Shown: positions 44,888 to 57,818, counted from the stretch's first letter. The stretch: 64,000 nucleotides of DNA from Craterostigma plantagineum (GCA_027422505.1 JAPQWV010001360.1:29528-93527); one strand, 5' to 3'. Translations and numbers: made by a program. Notes: generated by a model not told the origin, from the letters alone.

Positions 44888-47800
44888 CTAGGGTTGTAAA
44901 GTGGAAAGACGTAAGCAGACTAGCCGCATAACCTCCTCGACTAATCGATCTGGGGATGTCGACCGACCTTCTCGCCATCGCCGATTGCGTTCCATCCAGA
45001 TATGGTACACCAAGGACGCGAGCAGTGACGCCAAGCAAGATGGAAGAGATGGCCACTACGCCAGCGCATGGATGCCCATCGCCCTCTCGCCGCCAATCAT
45101 ATAAGGCCATTGGAGCCGAGTTTTGCGCCTTAGAAGGCGTAAGCAACGACGAGAGAAGGAGCACGTAAAGAAAAGGTGATTCACCGTCTCCAGAGAGTTA
45201 GAGTCGCAAAGTGAACAAGAAGATGTATTCGCCAACAGTGCAACCCACAAATTATCCCTGGTTGAGAGTCGTTCACGAATGGAGAGCCAAAGAAACAAGT
45301 CATGTCGAGGAATATGAAGAGCCCCGCCAAAAAGATGAGCCATGACACCTGAGTATGCCGTGGGCGGATACCATCCCTCGCAGAAGCCGTAGTGAAAACA
45401 CCATCCGCAGAACCAGTCCAGAGGATCTTATCATGTGAATGGGGGGAAACTGGTGGTAGCCATCTCTAAAAGTTCCGACGTCGTACGGGCAGGCCAAGAC
45501 CACCCTGAGGAGAGATCACAACACTGAGGCGGCTATCAGACGGCAGCCCCATAACCCTAGGGGCCCGAGGGTAGCGCTCAGTAGGGGGTCGGTGAGAGCA
45601 AAGGGTCGTGCCACAGCCAATCGATGATCCATCTCCCACTTTAAACCTAACGAAGGAACGAACAGAGGGCGTAACTGTAGAGCTTGCGCCAACTCCAAGA
45701 GGGTGTCGTGGAGGCATGAACCATCCAAAGAGACTTGTGCCGCAGTCGGGTTTCATAAAGCCACTTGCTCCAAATAGAATTTGGATCATACTGAAGAATA
45801 GACCAGAGAAGCTTCAGCATTAGACGCGATTATCGATCTCATCGAGCGAATTCCTAATCCTCCTTCAGCACGGGGGCAACAAATATCAGCCCAAGCAACC
45901 TTAGCAGAACTGGATGCCCACAAGAAACGACGCAAACGCGCCTCAATCGCCCGAACCACCCCTTTGGGTAACAAAAATGCACCACACCAGTATATGAAAG
46001 GCTGAGAGAAACTGAACAAATAAGTTGTAGCCGACCCGCATAGAGAGCGACCGATTTAACCAAGACCCTAGGCGCTTATCCACCGCATGCAATAAAGGCT
46101 GGCAATCAGTAGAGAAAGCCGAGGTGATAAGTGGCAGGCCCCAGGTAGCGCACCGCAAATGACCCAAGGGATTCCATAATGGAGAGAAAGAGTGGGCCAT
46201 TGATTCTGCGCGCTTCGAGAGGAACATCGCACTCTTGGCCACGTTTGCTGGAGACCAGAAAGCTCGCCAAAAGTCAATAAAGCATCGTGCAGACACGCAC
46301 GGATGCCTCGTCAGCATGGCAAAAGAGAAGAACATCATCGGCGAAGGAAGAAGGGCGAGAGACGATGTCTCACTCTCCAATGAAATCGAAATTCTGCTGC
46401 AGTCCGGATGCGTTGCTGAAGTAAGCCATAGAATACCTCCATAACAAGTGGGAACAGTACGGTGCAATCGGGTCTCCCTGCCTTAAGCCGCGCCTACCGC
46501 AAAGAATCCCTCCGCACACCATTTAGGTTGAGGAGAAGAAATAGAGGTGAGACAGAGCGGAAATCCAACTGATAAATGTGGGATGGAAAGCCATAGCTTC
46601 CAAAGTGGCAAGCTGAACGCCATTCCACCTTGTCATAAGCTTCGCCAAGTCTACTTTGAACAAAGCGCGAGGAGGCAGGTGCATATTCCTATAGCCGTGA
46701 CAAATTTCTTGGGCCAATAGGATGTTTCAGAGATACGACACCAGGAATGAAGGCCGTCTGCGAGATGTTGACCAGTCTTGGTACGCAACACTTCAGCCGA
46801 TTAGCGAGCACCTTGGAGATGACTTTATAGATAACGTTGCAGCATGAAATAGGGCGAAAATCTGAAGGTCGTCTAGGCGAGTCACCCTTGGAAATGAGTG
46901 TAATCAATGTTGAGTTCAGCTCCTTCAGTAAGAGTCCGGTCCGAAAGAAATCCTTGACCGCCGCCGTGAAATCTCCACCGACAATGTGCCACCGACTTGA
47001 AGAAAGCGGCCGAGTACCCATCAGGGCCAGGGGCCTTTCTCTCTCCCATAGAAAAAAGTGCGTCCTTGATCTCATCATCCATAATGGGGGACACCATGGA
47101 GAGAGATTCAGCCGACGACAGGGGCTGAGAAATAAAATCGCGGATGGTGTCGGCTGTATGTGTAGAGAGGACGAAGTCCCTAGAGACCGTGTAGAAACGT
47201 AAGAGCTCCTCCTTAACCCGTTCAGGCCCATCAATAGGTTCACCATCAGGTCCTTCGAGTGATAGATACGATTATCGCCCGACGCATCGCAACGCGCTTG
47301 AAGAAGAAGGACGTACACTGATCGCCATCTTTGAGCCATGACAGTTTCGCACGCTGAGTAACGACGACTGTTCAATAGAGATCGCCTGGGCATATAGGCG
47401 CCGGACAGACCCCTTCCAAACAAGGAATCGCGATTCGGCAGGGAAATCATAGACAAAGCGTTGGGTAATGTCAAGGAAGTGCTTCGCGTCAATCCATTCT
47501 GATGGAGGTCCCTTTGTCACGTCGCCAGCCGTTTAAGTAGCGGTTAAGGTGCTTAAGCCGTTGGACAAACCGATACATAGGGTGGCCCAAGCACCTTCTA
47601 CTCCAGACCCTACTGACTGTGTGGAAGGAACTTTGAGTCCGCGATCAAGAAATTATCAAACGAAATGAGGTACCCTTCGGATGAGAAGAACGTCCAGATA
47701 GTAATATAATGGGTGATGATCAGAGGTAGCAGGGACATCGCAGTGGTAACGAGAACCATCATATTGACCGAACCACGATGGGTTAGCAATCATGCGATCA

Positions 47801-48388
47801 AGTCGACGCCAAATTGCACCGTCACCATGCTGACGATTGTGCCATGTGAAGAAATGGCCCGTCATAGGAATGGGGGAAAGATCAGAGTCTGTCATGCTGT
47901 GCGAAGATCACCGAATTCAGCCGCATTCGGAGTGCCACCACGAGACTCATTTTGTGCAATAATGGTGTTGAAATCCCCAAAACAAGCCAGGGGGATGTAG
48001 TCCTAGACGCAGAGACTGAAACAAGCTTAGCCCACAAAGAGACCCGCGCATCATGCCGAGAACGACCATAGACAAGAGACAAGAAAGATGTTCTGATCAA
48101 CCAAACTCATCACCCGACAGTGAACAGACTGCTCAGTCATTGCTACAATCGACACCGCAATAGAAGATGAGTCCCAGCCACCCCACCCGTACCCGGTCCG
48201 CTGTCATAATCGAAGAACCGTCCAGAGGGACGAATCAAAGAGGAAACAAACGAAGCATTAGAAACGGCCACGCGTGTTTCAAGAAGCCCAACCATGCAAA
48301 GCGAGTAGCGAGAGATAAGGTCCCCCACCGCCCGACTGTGGTCTCGCCTATGAGACCACGCACATTCCCATGAAGCGAGTGGAATCAT
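44888..48388 (-). pseudogene. LINE ORF2: endonuclease and reverse transcriptase
   Basis: Starts at the ATG at 48388, overlapping the ORF1 stop. The apurinic-type endonuclease region includes SRYSLCMVGLLETRVAVSNA, GHFFTWHNRQHGDGAIWRRL with DRM, and a TSDHHP box (about 47710). RT follows with SDFRPISCCNVIYKVISKVL and NRL (about 46820-46880), the ALFKVDLAK motif (near 46660) and the catalytic F-A-D-D box at 46345-46334. The C-terminal zf-RVT domain (45056-45343) reads CSLCDSNSLETVNHLFFTCS. The final stop is at 44888-44890. Frames change many times, so no single long ORF exists, but the domain order is complete. Confidence 0.9.
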
Positions 48389-49511
48389 AAATTAACCTTC
48401 TCAGGGGCCGCAAAGCTTTTAGGGGCCAGATTGGTTTCACCATCCTCAGAGATGTCCTGTAAGACAGCAAATGAGTTAGAGACACTGACAAGCGTTTGAG
48501 CAGACGCTGATGGTCCACGCGGCGAGTAGATGAACGCCGACTGCGACGGGTTCAACTGGAGCAGCCCTTTGCCCTTGTCAACCCGTCGCCATTCTGCTTT
48601 CTGTTGGGCAGGCTGAGTAGGCGGAAAAGAATTGGTCGTTGGCTTCGAGGCAAGCTATTTCAGTAGGGCGACTGGGGCAGGCAGCCGAGCGGTGGACCAC
48701 CGACCCACAATACCCACAAGCGCGGTGGGCGCCACTCATACTCGACATCCACTTTTATGATGGTAGCTTCCTCCCTGTAGCTGATGATAGTCGAATATTG
48801 AAGCAATCCAAATAAGGATCCGCCAACGTCTTCATATGACGCAAACCCGAGCATACTCAATACGCTCACCCCGTATGGTGATAGAGTCCGCAAAGAGGGG
48901 TTTTCCCACCGCACTCGCCAGAGGCCGAGACCCTCTTCAGTCCCACACTCCGCTGGGAACATGGCGAAAGCGCACCCACGTGGGCCACATCAAGATGTTC
49001 ACGTCTAGCAAACGACATCCCAGGCTTCCATTCTCAAGAAAGAGTGGCTGGCCCTGAAGCATCCACGGGCCTCCTTCAAGCACCTCGGTCATCGCCGCGG
49101 CAATCTCACATCGAAACTTGAAGAAACGCGCTCGAACTTGCGCGGATTTCAACCACAGACGGCCAATGAGCTCGAAAGATTTGTCCACCTTGGGAAAGAA
49201 AGGTTTACGACCCAAGAAGTATTCCCACTAGCGTGTAGTTCCAACGCGAAAAGCCTTTCTGAGCTACGTCCCACGTCAGCCGAACCTCGGGTACCCCGTC
49301 GCCCACAACCGGTGGCGTGTAGGTCAGTGTAGCGCGAGAACCTTCATAGGTTCGACGCGTCGAACTGTACGGCCACGGAGGGCGTTAGCAAACTAGCGTG
49401 AGGGACCCGAGCCTGAAGAAAACATTGGGCCCAGACTTGTGACTCGTTCGGGCCGGATGGAGAAAGCCTAATCTCAGTTTGCGCATTACTAAGTCTGGCT
49501 TTGTCAGCCAT
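48385..49511 (-). pseudogene. LINE ORF1: nucleic-acid-binding protein
   Basis: ATG at 49511 gives MADKARLSNAQTEIRLSPSG. A DUF4283-like domain follows (48937-49215: VGRK-type start MGRKPFFPKVDKSFELIG, then TEVLEGGPWMLQGQPLFLE). A CCHC knuckle C-X2-C-X4-H-X4-C lies near 48675-48720. The C-terminal tail reads NSFAVLQDISEDGETNLAPK and ends at TGA 48387-48385. This is the usual plant L1 ORF1 layout. Frame changes occur between the segments. Confidence 0.85.
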
Positions 49512-50221
49512 GCGCGCTGGTGAAGGGCAGAGAACGCCATGGCATTAGTTGCGGCTTGGCTACCGGCGAGCCATCACCTTTGGAGTGAATAGGTAAGGGA
49601 GCCTCACGGGGGCAACTGCAGAGCAGCCGCCTCCCCACTCGTCGACTTGTTAGGATCAATATCTTCAAGTTTAACACGCAAGGCATCGAATCGTCCAACA
49701 TCAACGCAAATTAAAACCCGGGAAATCGCGGCAGAGGCACTCAGCTCCGGCGGGTGGACTTTGGCATGCGACACACCTCAGTGACGACGACGATCCACAC
49801 ATCATGGAGCACAAAGCAAGGATGAGGTGGCCATAGTACAGAGGAAAATGGAGAATCCTCCTTTGAGGAATATTGTCGAACAGTTTTTCGTGCAATGAGA
49901 AGAAGTGAGGACCTTCTGCTTCTCCCTTTTCTTCGTTTCCTCCTAACAAAGATGTCCCGCGTGGGATCTAGGAGAGTGGCTGCGGAGCGGAGAAGGTGGA
50001 CGACGTCGAGATCTCGTCTTGGTGGGCTGGGTTTGATGACGGCTTGGAGAGCAACGGTCGAGATCTTGTCCGTTGGTTGCGGGAGGTGGTGGAGGGTGGG
50101 AGGTGTGAGGTGAGCGAAGTGGTGGTGGAGGGTGATGATGGCGTGGTGAAGGACGGTAAGTTGGTTTGGTGGAGGTGGCGGTCGTGATGGAGGGTGATGA
50201 TGACGGTTCCTTCTTGTTTAC

Positions 50222-52520
50222 TTGCCCAATATTATTTTTATGTTTTTAAGGTAATTTACATAAAACAAAAAATAAAAAAAAAATAAAAAAAGACAATCTC
50301 AATTACATATAACAGTTGCAAGTCAGTATATAAAAAGTTGCAAGTCAGTACCCCGTCAGTGTTTTTTATATGTAGCTGCCTATTCGAATAATGTTTTTGC
50401 ACATTGGTACCCGTCCCGCCGCAAGGTACGTCATAGCACATTTAGGTATCATAGAGAAATGTATTGTAGTACATAATACAATGAGAAATGGGACATCATA
50501 TAACCCTAAGTAACATAAAACGATATACGTACCATATAAACGCGTGACGTGTATGTAATACACGTATAAAAAGGTACGTCAAGACTGGAAAATTTGTACA
50601 CACAGTCAAGCGAGTACTTATATAAGAACTTTTCTGACATGAGTACTGACTTTGCAAATTTTTTTTATACAAATCAGTATTATTCTGTAGATTCACCTAT
50701 TTTTAGGTTATATTTTCATTCCTTGTTTCGTATTTGTTTAGATTAAAGAAAGTGCAAACATTTTCCCCCTTTCCATCGTGGGCCTTATCTGAAGTCTGGG
50801 CAGTATTGTAGAAGGCCAAGCCAAGTAAATCTAGAGAAGTTTTATTGGCTTATTGTAGGCCCAACTAATTCAGGTCCAAATTTCAATTAACCTAAAACAC
50901 AAGTACCAATTATCTACATAATACTTACCCCAAAATTGCCAGTATTACGTTTCATTGTTCAAATTTCATAATGTTTAATCCCAGATTCTCATTTATATAT
51001 AATAACATTATCCCAACAATTAGCCAATGAGCTGATTAAATCACAGATGGTACTGACAAATAGGTACGTTGGACTTTGGAGATATTTTTAAATTCGTCCG
51101 GACCGTTGGATTAATATGTTTGGAATGGAATTATTAAAAATATGTATTTCTAACTATAGTAAAACAGAAAAAAAATGATATTTCTTGTATGTGTCACATG
51201 GGGTCGAAGGAGTTGTAGGCGTCAGTGTCAACAAAGTACAGAGAGTGTACCCAAAATCGACAAAATAAGGTGGCTTGGTTTGTGCCCACAAAACTTAATT
51301 CTAAAATATACATTTATTTCGATTATATTTTGTTCCCTCCAATCATATCCTTATAGAAATGACACCTTGTAAATATGTTATGTACGTTGGTAGTTCTATT
51401 GAGCTTATTATATACAAATTACTACTTTCTTTCGTACTAAATCGAGATATGGGATTGAGCTTATATTCTGGTCAAGGCCTAGATAGCTGTGGTCTTCTAA
51501 ATTCTGATGTTCTTGCTTGGGCTCATATATCTAGACGTACTAACACAATAGTCCCATCAAAACCGTACGAATTAAATGGATATATGGAAACTCTAGATAT
51601 TTAAATTCGTAAAGATAAAAGTATGGGCTAAGTCCAAAGACTCTCACTCAACATTGAAAGAGAGTATTTTTTTTTCCCCTTCGATTCATCAACATTGCAT
51701 TGCTTTGAGTCAATGTAATATAGAAGGTGCGACGGTTATGGGCAACTTACAAACATAGTATGGTGCGGTATTGGTTAATGTGAGAAACTCTCTAAGCAAT
51801 AATTTTAATTATTGAGGTAATTAATTCATCGCTTCCCGCGCGAATGCTAAGGACAAATCTATGTAGCGTACGAAGTCGTCAGAAGAAAGAACATTTAATT
51901 ATCCCCACATCCACGAAAGCCTCAGTAAAATTTAAAATCGTGACCATATAAAATGATAGAAATGGGATTAAACCGACGGGACAAATGAAATGCATAGAAA
52001 TAAAAGATTATTAAACAATAGAGGAGGGAACAGCTTGATCAGAGAGCCAACAGTGCTTGTCAGGTCCAAGTTTTATTTATGCAAAGAGTGAAAAAGAGAA
52101 TAATAAATTTTGAAAACTACTATTTTACTCATCGAATAATAATAAGAAAACGAAACGACAGAGCACTAATGTAACAGTGAATGCGTACAGCACGGCAGTG
52201 GTGCAGTGTCATTATATGTATCACTAAACGACAAAATTATCTGTTCTCTCCAACCCAACACCTTTTTGAGCTGGTGGCGCGTTTGTATCAAACGCCGAAC
52301 ACAAGCGACGGATTGGAAAACCAGTAAACATAGAGATTGAAGGAACCATACCATAGGAATCAAGTTTCAAATTCTCATAAACCAAAATGCAGAATGTAGC
52401 AGTAATAGGAAGTTGATTTCGAGTCGAGCTATGCGTAAAGAAAAATTTGTACAAAACATGTAACGTCGCCGGAAAGTTAGGTAATGCACGAAAGTGACGG
52501 AAAAATAACTTACGACTCTC
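50222..52520. other. Intergenic; includes 3' UTR of the next gene at its right end
   Basis: AT-rich. A 14-bp direct repeat GTTGCAAGTCAGTA occurs at about 50314 and 50337. No gene or transposon end was recognised. The right 200-350 bases are the probable 3' UTR of the minus-strand gene at 52521-53759. Confidence 0.5.
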
Positions 52521-53759
52521 TCAGTGCGGTTCGATCGGCACGGTTCTTTGCATGACCGCGGCGACCGAGGCGGCGTTAGCATCTCTCTTCGGTTGCGCAG
52601 AGAACAAGCCGTAGACGCTACTCCTGGAGGAAATTGATCGGAGAGAACAGACCGGGACGTTCAACACCGGCGTGACTCGCACGTGAGCGGAGTACGATCT
52701 CTCCATTCCACGGCGGCCACGGTGAGCATGATACCTATGGCTTCCGCTGAAAGTGCTCGGACTACTTGAACTCCTCTCCAGACCGTTGAACCTATTTTTC
52801 CCGACGAGTTCATGCGAGGACTGTCCACCGAGCTCCGCGAGCCGGAATGCTTGCGTCCGGCGCTCCTCTCATCGAACTCCGGCGACTCTTCCCGGTACGG
52901 CCACGTTTTCCGACGAGAGACTTGACCGGCGCTTGATTGCCCTGATTTTGGATAGGGTTCTCTTGCTTGCGGTTTATGATCTGAGTCGAGAGACAGCCGA
53001 GGTACATCCTCGTGGTCGTGGCTCGACGTGGAAGACGATAGCGAAAGGCGAGAGGAAAACGAGATCAAGTCGTTGCGCTCAGAGTCCTTCAGCAATGGAG
53101 TGCTTAAGCTAGCTGAGTCTATCGACGAGCTCAAGGAAGGTTTCGAACCACGGGCGGCGTGAAGGAGCTGTCTGATGCTTCTCGCGGTGGTTCTGTCGAC
53201 GGAGGATAGCGACGGCGAGCTCCTCGTTTTGTGATCTTCGTGAGCTTTATTGTACAGTTTCTTCAATCCTAAAAGTTCCTTCCAACGGCTAGAACACCTC
53301 GGCGCCTTAGGAGAGAACAAATACCGTGGAGTCGGAAAAATTAATTTCACGGACGCAGCTGCGCTGCTGCTTGGGAGGCGATGCGACGCCGGATAAAGCC
53401 GTAGCTGACGACGCCGCCTTCGCTTGAACCCGCGATGCGTGCAGCGGCACGAGCTTCCCGTCGCAGAAGAGCTCATCCGCCGGAGCATAGTGGTCGGAAC
53501 ATCGAGTCGGAACTCGAAATCGAACAAATCCGTGGCGGAGGCTGCTAGATCTGAAGCTCACGCGCCGCTTCATGCGACTTCGTTACTTCTACGCCGTCCT
53601 CGGCGGAAGGTTTGCGAGGTGAAGGAGCAATCGGCGACGGCTTCTCCTGTCCGCCGTAGTCTGAGATTCTCGGGGTGAGCCACCCTAGAGACGCGTACTT
53701 CTTCGCCGGAGTCCGTTCGAGAAGCTCGTCGCGCTGTTGTTCACGCACGCCGACGCCAT
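52521..53759 (-). CDS. Uncharacterised plant protein, MASACVNN/ADELF family, frame-broken
   Basis: The ATG at 53759 begins MASACVNNSA. Following in shifted frames are YASLGWLTPRIS, then FRVPT with a PADELFCDGKLVPLH motif, SSRWKELLGLKKLYNKAHED, Ser/Arg-rich disordered segments (LSLSSSTSSHDHEDVPRLSL), and a C-terminus MERSYSAHVRVTPVLNVPVC. I recognise this order (aromatic N-terminus, ADELF-type motif, RWKELL, RSYSA...VPVCSL end) from an intronless plant family of unknown function. The ADELF/GK motif resembles DUF1645 and membrane-associated kinase regulator proteins. No membrane segment is visible. At least three frame changes are needed. It diverges from eL27, 0.5 kb away. Confidence 0.6.
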
Positions 53760-54243
53760 CTCCGTTCGATCATGCAACGAGTAAAGAGCACAGTGATTTC
53801 ACCGTTGTGCTGATCAATTCCACACTTTGAAAAGAATGGAATCGAATCGAAAGATGATAACGGAAAGAACAGCGAGGAGATTCGCTGAAGAGACGTCTGT
53901 AGTAGTGCAGTGGTTTTAATTTCTCGATAGACGAGAACAGAAATATAATACAGCTAAGCTATGGAGTAAAGTGACATGACAGTTGTGTATATATATAGCA
54001 TGAAGGCCTTTGATCAATCCATCAACAAATGGACACGTGTACGATGTGCTGAGGTGGCAACAAATAATGGGCCTTAAATCGAACGGAAAACACAATTGGA
54101 TGGCCCAAGACCACATATTAAGAAAGAAGCCCAGCCCAATTTAATAGCCCTAACCCAAGCGACATATAAATATCGCAATCGCCCCACATTTCATAACCCT
54201 AATCGACGAAAGCACACACATTAGAATGCCGCAAATCGAAGAA
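53760..54243. promoter_or_regulatory. Shared divergent promoter region with ribosomal-protein elements
   Basis: 484 bp between two divergent starts. On the eL27 side: site II-type TGGGCC (54068-54073), its inverse GGCCCA (54102-54107), AGCCCA words at about 54128-54138, a TATA box TATAAA (54165-54170) and a telo-box AACCCTAA (54195-54202) close to the expected transcription start. A G-box CACGTG lies at 54034-54039. The telo-box plus site II pair is the classic plant ribosomal-protein promoter signature. Confidence 0.8.
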
Positions 54244-54648
54244 ATGGTGAAGTTTCTGAAGCCGAACAAGGCGGATCATCCTCCAAGGTCGATTCGCCGG
54301 CCACAAGGCGGTGATCGTGAAGAACTTCGACGACGGAACTAGAGATCGGGCGTACGGACACTGTTTGGTCGCCGGCGTCGCCAGTACCCGAGCAAGGTCA
54401 TCAGGAAGGACTCGGCGAAGAAGCAGGCGAAGAAATCGAGGGTGAAGGCTTTCGTCAAGCTGGTGAACTACAACCACATAATGCCGACGAGGTACACGCT
54501 GGACGTAGATCTGAAGGACGCTGTCTCCACCGATGTGCTGGCGTCGAGGGATAAGAAGGTCACCGCCTGCAAAGCCGTCAAGGCGAAGTTCGAGGAGAGG
54601 TTTAAGACTGGTAAGAACCGTTGGTTTTTCTCCAAACTCAGGTTCTGA
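54244..54648 (+). CDS. RPL27: 60S ribosomal protein eL27, two compensating frame breaks
   Basis: A component of the cytosolic large ribosomal subunit. ATG at 54244 starts [10 protein letters not shown]. The reading frame then lacks two bases near 54272, and one more near 54387, which returns it to the original frame. Between them, [20 protein letters not shown] is read in the shifted frame. The C-terminal two thirds are intact: [40 protein letters not shown] and the typical [14 protein letters not shown] end with TGA at 54646-54648. Length is one codon short of the usual 135 residues. The gene has no intron in the coding part and a canonical promoter, so sequencing indels are more likely than a processed pseudogene. 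Confidence 0.93.
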
Positions 54649-56280
54649 TACATGTTTGCCTTCAACTTCTTCGAATTTGCAGCTGCTTTTTTAGTTGTTT
54701 TTTGAAACTTGGACAGATATATGCCGTATGCTGAGTACTGTTGTTTTCGTTTGAACTTTTGATCTTGTAAGGTGTTTTTGCTATCTCATCCCTGCTTTCG
54801 ATTAGTGTCGTATAAGCCATTCCTTCTTTGTCTTATACTATGATATTCTCCCAAGCAACCACTCGAAACTTCAATAATCTGTTGGATAGTCGATTGATTT
54901 GGTTTAATTGTGCTGTTGTTTCGACCTATAATCGAATTCTCTTTATGCTCATATCATCTTAGTCCTCAGATTCTTCTTGTATATCACCATTGATGACCTC
55001 AAATAATTATTAGAACATATGAATCTCAATATTGATAAGATGATCGACTACCAAGAATATAATATGGTGCTATTCTGATTACTAATTCATTGCAACTCTA
55101 ATTAATGTGTAATACTGCAACTCTAATCATTGTTTTAGCCTATCCAATATTGCTATTTATTGGGCTTTAATATTTTCATTGATGGGCTTAGATTGATCTG
55201 AATTTATCTGTGTTTGTATTCAGACACTTCGGACTAATTTAAATCTTTCTTGGATGTTGTCCAAAGCACTAACAGTAAAATATAATAGTATAATATAGTC
55301 CAATGGAGTGAGAAAACCCAAGAGGGGATTGCGCTTCTAATATACTTTCAGAAATTTAAATAAAAATTGAGCTTGCAATTCAAGATGTTTTTAGCCTGAT
55401 AAGATGGTGGTACGTTTATGATAACTTACAATAATAATTACACGCAATTTTGCCCGTATAGATTGGGCAGAGGACGTGATTGAACATCTATTGTACGATA
55501 TATATACATTATTTAGTTTTAATTTCTCAATTTAGGATTAGAGAATATTTCTAATTATTGCATGTCTACACTATACCCAACTTTATATGTGTTGTCATTC
55601 TTCAAATTATTGCAAGCTTAGAATCCAGTCTATCGAAATATTTTAACTTACATTCAAGTGGTTCTTTAGAATATAGGATATATATCCAATATATAATTAA
55701 AAGGGTATCATGCATGTGCTTTCTTGTCTGCATTTTTGCACTATTGGTTTTCACCTTTTCCACCGAGAAAATGATTCATTTTCGTTTGGGTGAAGTAAGA
55801 GAGATTCGGCATGGAAACATAATAGAAAAAATAATGATGGTGTGTGTTCTTTTGTCTTAAATGGGGTGATGTGTTCATCTTTATTTAAAAGTGCAATAAA
55901 GTGGAGATATAAATCCATTATGGAATTATGACAAAGCCATAGAAATTATCGAATAAAGCAGAAGTATTATTGTTTGTGGTCTTGTTTCGTATTTTACTTT
56001 TCACCTATTTGATTATTGTATGGGCCCAACCTAATCCTTTTCAAGACGAATGATGATATAGTTCATTATATTATATTCGGCATTAACTTTTTTTTTGTGT
56101 TGTATGTCTTTGGATCTGTTGACCTTTTTGGTCCATACATGTTAGAGAAGTTTTGATGAACGATGTAATTGTAATGACGTTAGGTCTATAAAATAAGCAA
56201 TTCGATTTTGTGAAAAATAAACGTCTAAGTTCATGATAATATTTCGTCCATGCATTGTGTATGAGTATAAATTGTTAAAG
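54649..56280. other. Intergenic, downstream of eL27
   Basis: The first 200 bases are the likely 3' UTR. The rest is AT-rich without recognisable genes or transposon ends. The 100-codon frame at 55558-55860 has a hydrophobic stretch but no known family. Confidence 0.5.
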
Positions 56281-57816
56281 TGTTGAATATTTGAATTGCA
56301 TGTGATTTTGTGATGATTTGATGGAACTATGTGATCGCGTGTTATAGACAGTCCATGAGATAGGATATATCGTTCTGTGCTATATATGGAAATAATGTAT
56401 GAGATATCCTACTGAGCTATATATGGAAAATATGCTGTTTATATATGGAAAGTGATATATCCGTTGATACCAGTTTATTCCTGGACGAAAATCATTGCAC
56501 AATCCTTGATTACCTTGCACTGAATTAAATGCGAAATATTAAGTTGATATCTTTCCTTGTGCTGATTGGATTATTATAATTAGGAAAGATTTGATTTGAT
56601 TGATCTTATGGATAAAGTGCTCTTATATGGTATGTGCTTTATATGGTGATGTCTCTGAGATAAGGAAAGTCGTGCCTTGATTATAAATCATTTAAGTAAG
56701 CTCTGATTTGATCGGTGTGCTAAACATGGTAATTATATTGATTAAATGCTATGAGCTGTACATGGAAAACGTGTTGATATCTTGCTATCTTGTGTGCCAT
56801 ACTTGGAAAGTAATCTGGATTGACTCGTTACTAGGACTGATAGCAGGGAATCACTTATGAAAAGTCCCGATATGGAAAATATATGCGAAGTTGTTGAATA
56901 TGCTTGAGAACGTAATTGGACTTTTATATGGAATAAAAATCATGCTTAAATGCTTTATATGACCGTTGTGATGATTCATTAACGCATGATTTATATGGTA
57001 TGCTTGACTCGAAATCTACATGGAAACTATGCTTGATTTGGTGATTATTGTTTGATATAACTTTCCATGTGAAGTGCTGATTCAAAAGGACTATATATAA
57101 GCCACACTTCAGAATTTCGAGAGGATCTAGATTTTGCGAATATAAGCCTACGAGAGGTTCTTGAGCAGAAACATACTGAGAGATTCCTGAGTTTCCACTT
57201 GAGATAGCTTTCTGCCACCTGAGCTTTAACTTGCATATCCATCACTGAGCGAGTGATTCATCAGATATTTCATCATCCCCTGCCATATATTCTGTCTTCG
57301 GACGTGTTGTCTTCGGACGTGAGCTATACCAAGGAGGCAAGGTCGACGTTTACGCACACGTGAAGGGAAGGACAAGTCCGGGGGCCCTTCGGTAGCGAGC
57401 TGTGTCTGTCGGGATCAAGGAGATTCCGAGGAACGAAACTCGCGTGTGGTAACCTAGTAGTGTCTAGTGTTCGACTTGTTTCGGTTGTGTATTGGGCTGA
57501 CCAATCAGTTTTGTATCCAGCTACGGTGCATTATAGTGATTGGTTAAACTCTTGGGAAGAAAATCCCCAGGGAGGAGTAAACCCCAGTTGGGGATATAAC
57601 CTCTATAAAAATCCTGTCTCGCATTTACTTTTCAGTTATTTCTTTATCGCTGTGAGACAGACCCGACACACATCCGACGTTACTAGGATATATCAGCATA
57701 CTAGTTACAAACATCAGTAGGTATATCTAAGTCACCACACTAAGGTTTTGAAAAAGAAGCATAAAATTTTATTAGCCTAATTCACCCCCCCCTCTTAGGC
57801 CACTTTTATATCTTCA
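56281..57816 (+). repeat. Probable 5' LTR of copia B (left end not defined)
   Basis: The right end (...TCTTCA at 57816) is fixed by the primer site two bases later. A TATA box (TATAAAA, 57604-57610) lies about 210 bases before it, as in an LTR promoter. The interval 56380-57030 is full of a degenerate TATATGGAAA word. The left boundary is a guess, because the matching 3' LTR lies beyond the window. Confidence 0.4.
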
Positions 57817-57818
57817 TT

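Larger units (their letters stand above)
44730..50207 (-). mobile_element. L1-type LINE, essentially full length (5.5 kb)
   Basis: It lies on the minus strand with its 3' poly(A) at 44730-44740. It is flanked by TCCTTCTTTATTTAC (44715-44729) and TCCTTCTTGTTTAC (50208-50221), a target duplication of 14-15 bp with small differences. The 5' end is GC-rich (50207-49512), followed by ORF1 with an RNA-binding domain and zinc knuckle, ORF2 with endonuclease, RT and a C-terminal zinc domain, and a short 3' UTR. Full length is inferred from the TSD plus a complete domain set. Coding is interrupted by many frame changes. Confidence 0.93.

Noticed and set aside
46837..47202. 121-codon plus-strand ORF
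   Set aside because: Antisense to LINE ORF2 reverse transcriptase coding; no domain.
55558..55860. 100-codon plus-strand ORF with a hydrophobic segment
   Set aside because: Isolated in AT-rich spacer, no recognisable family, no promoter or splice context.
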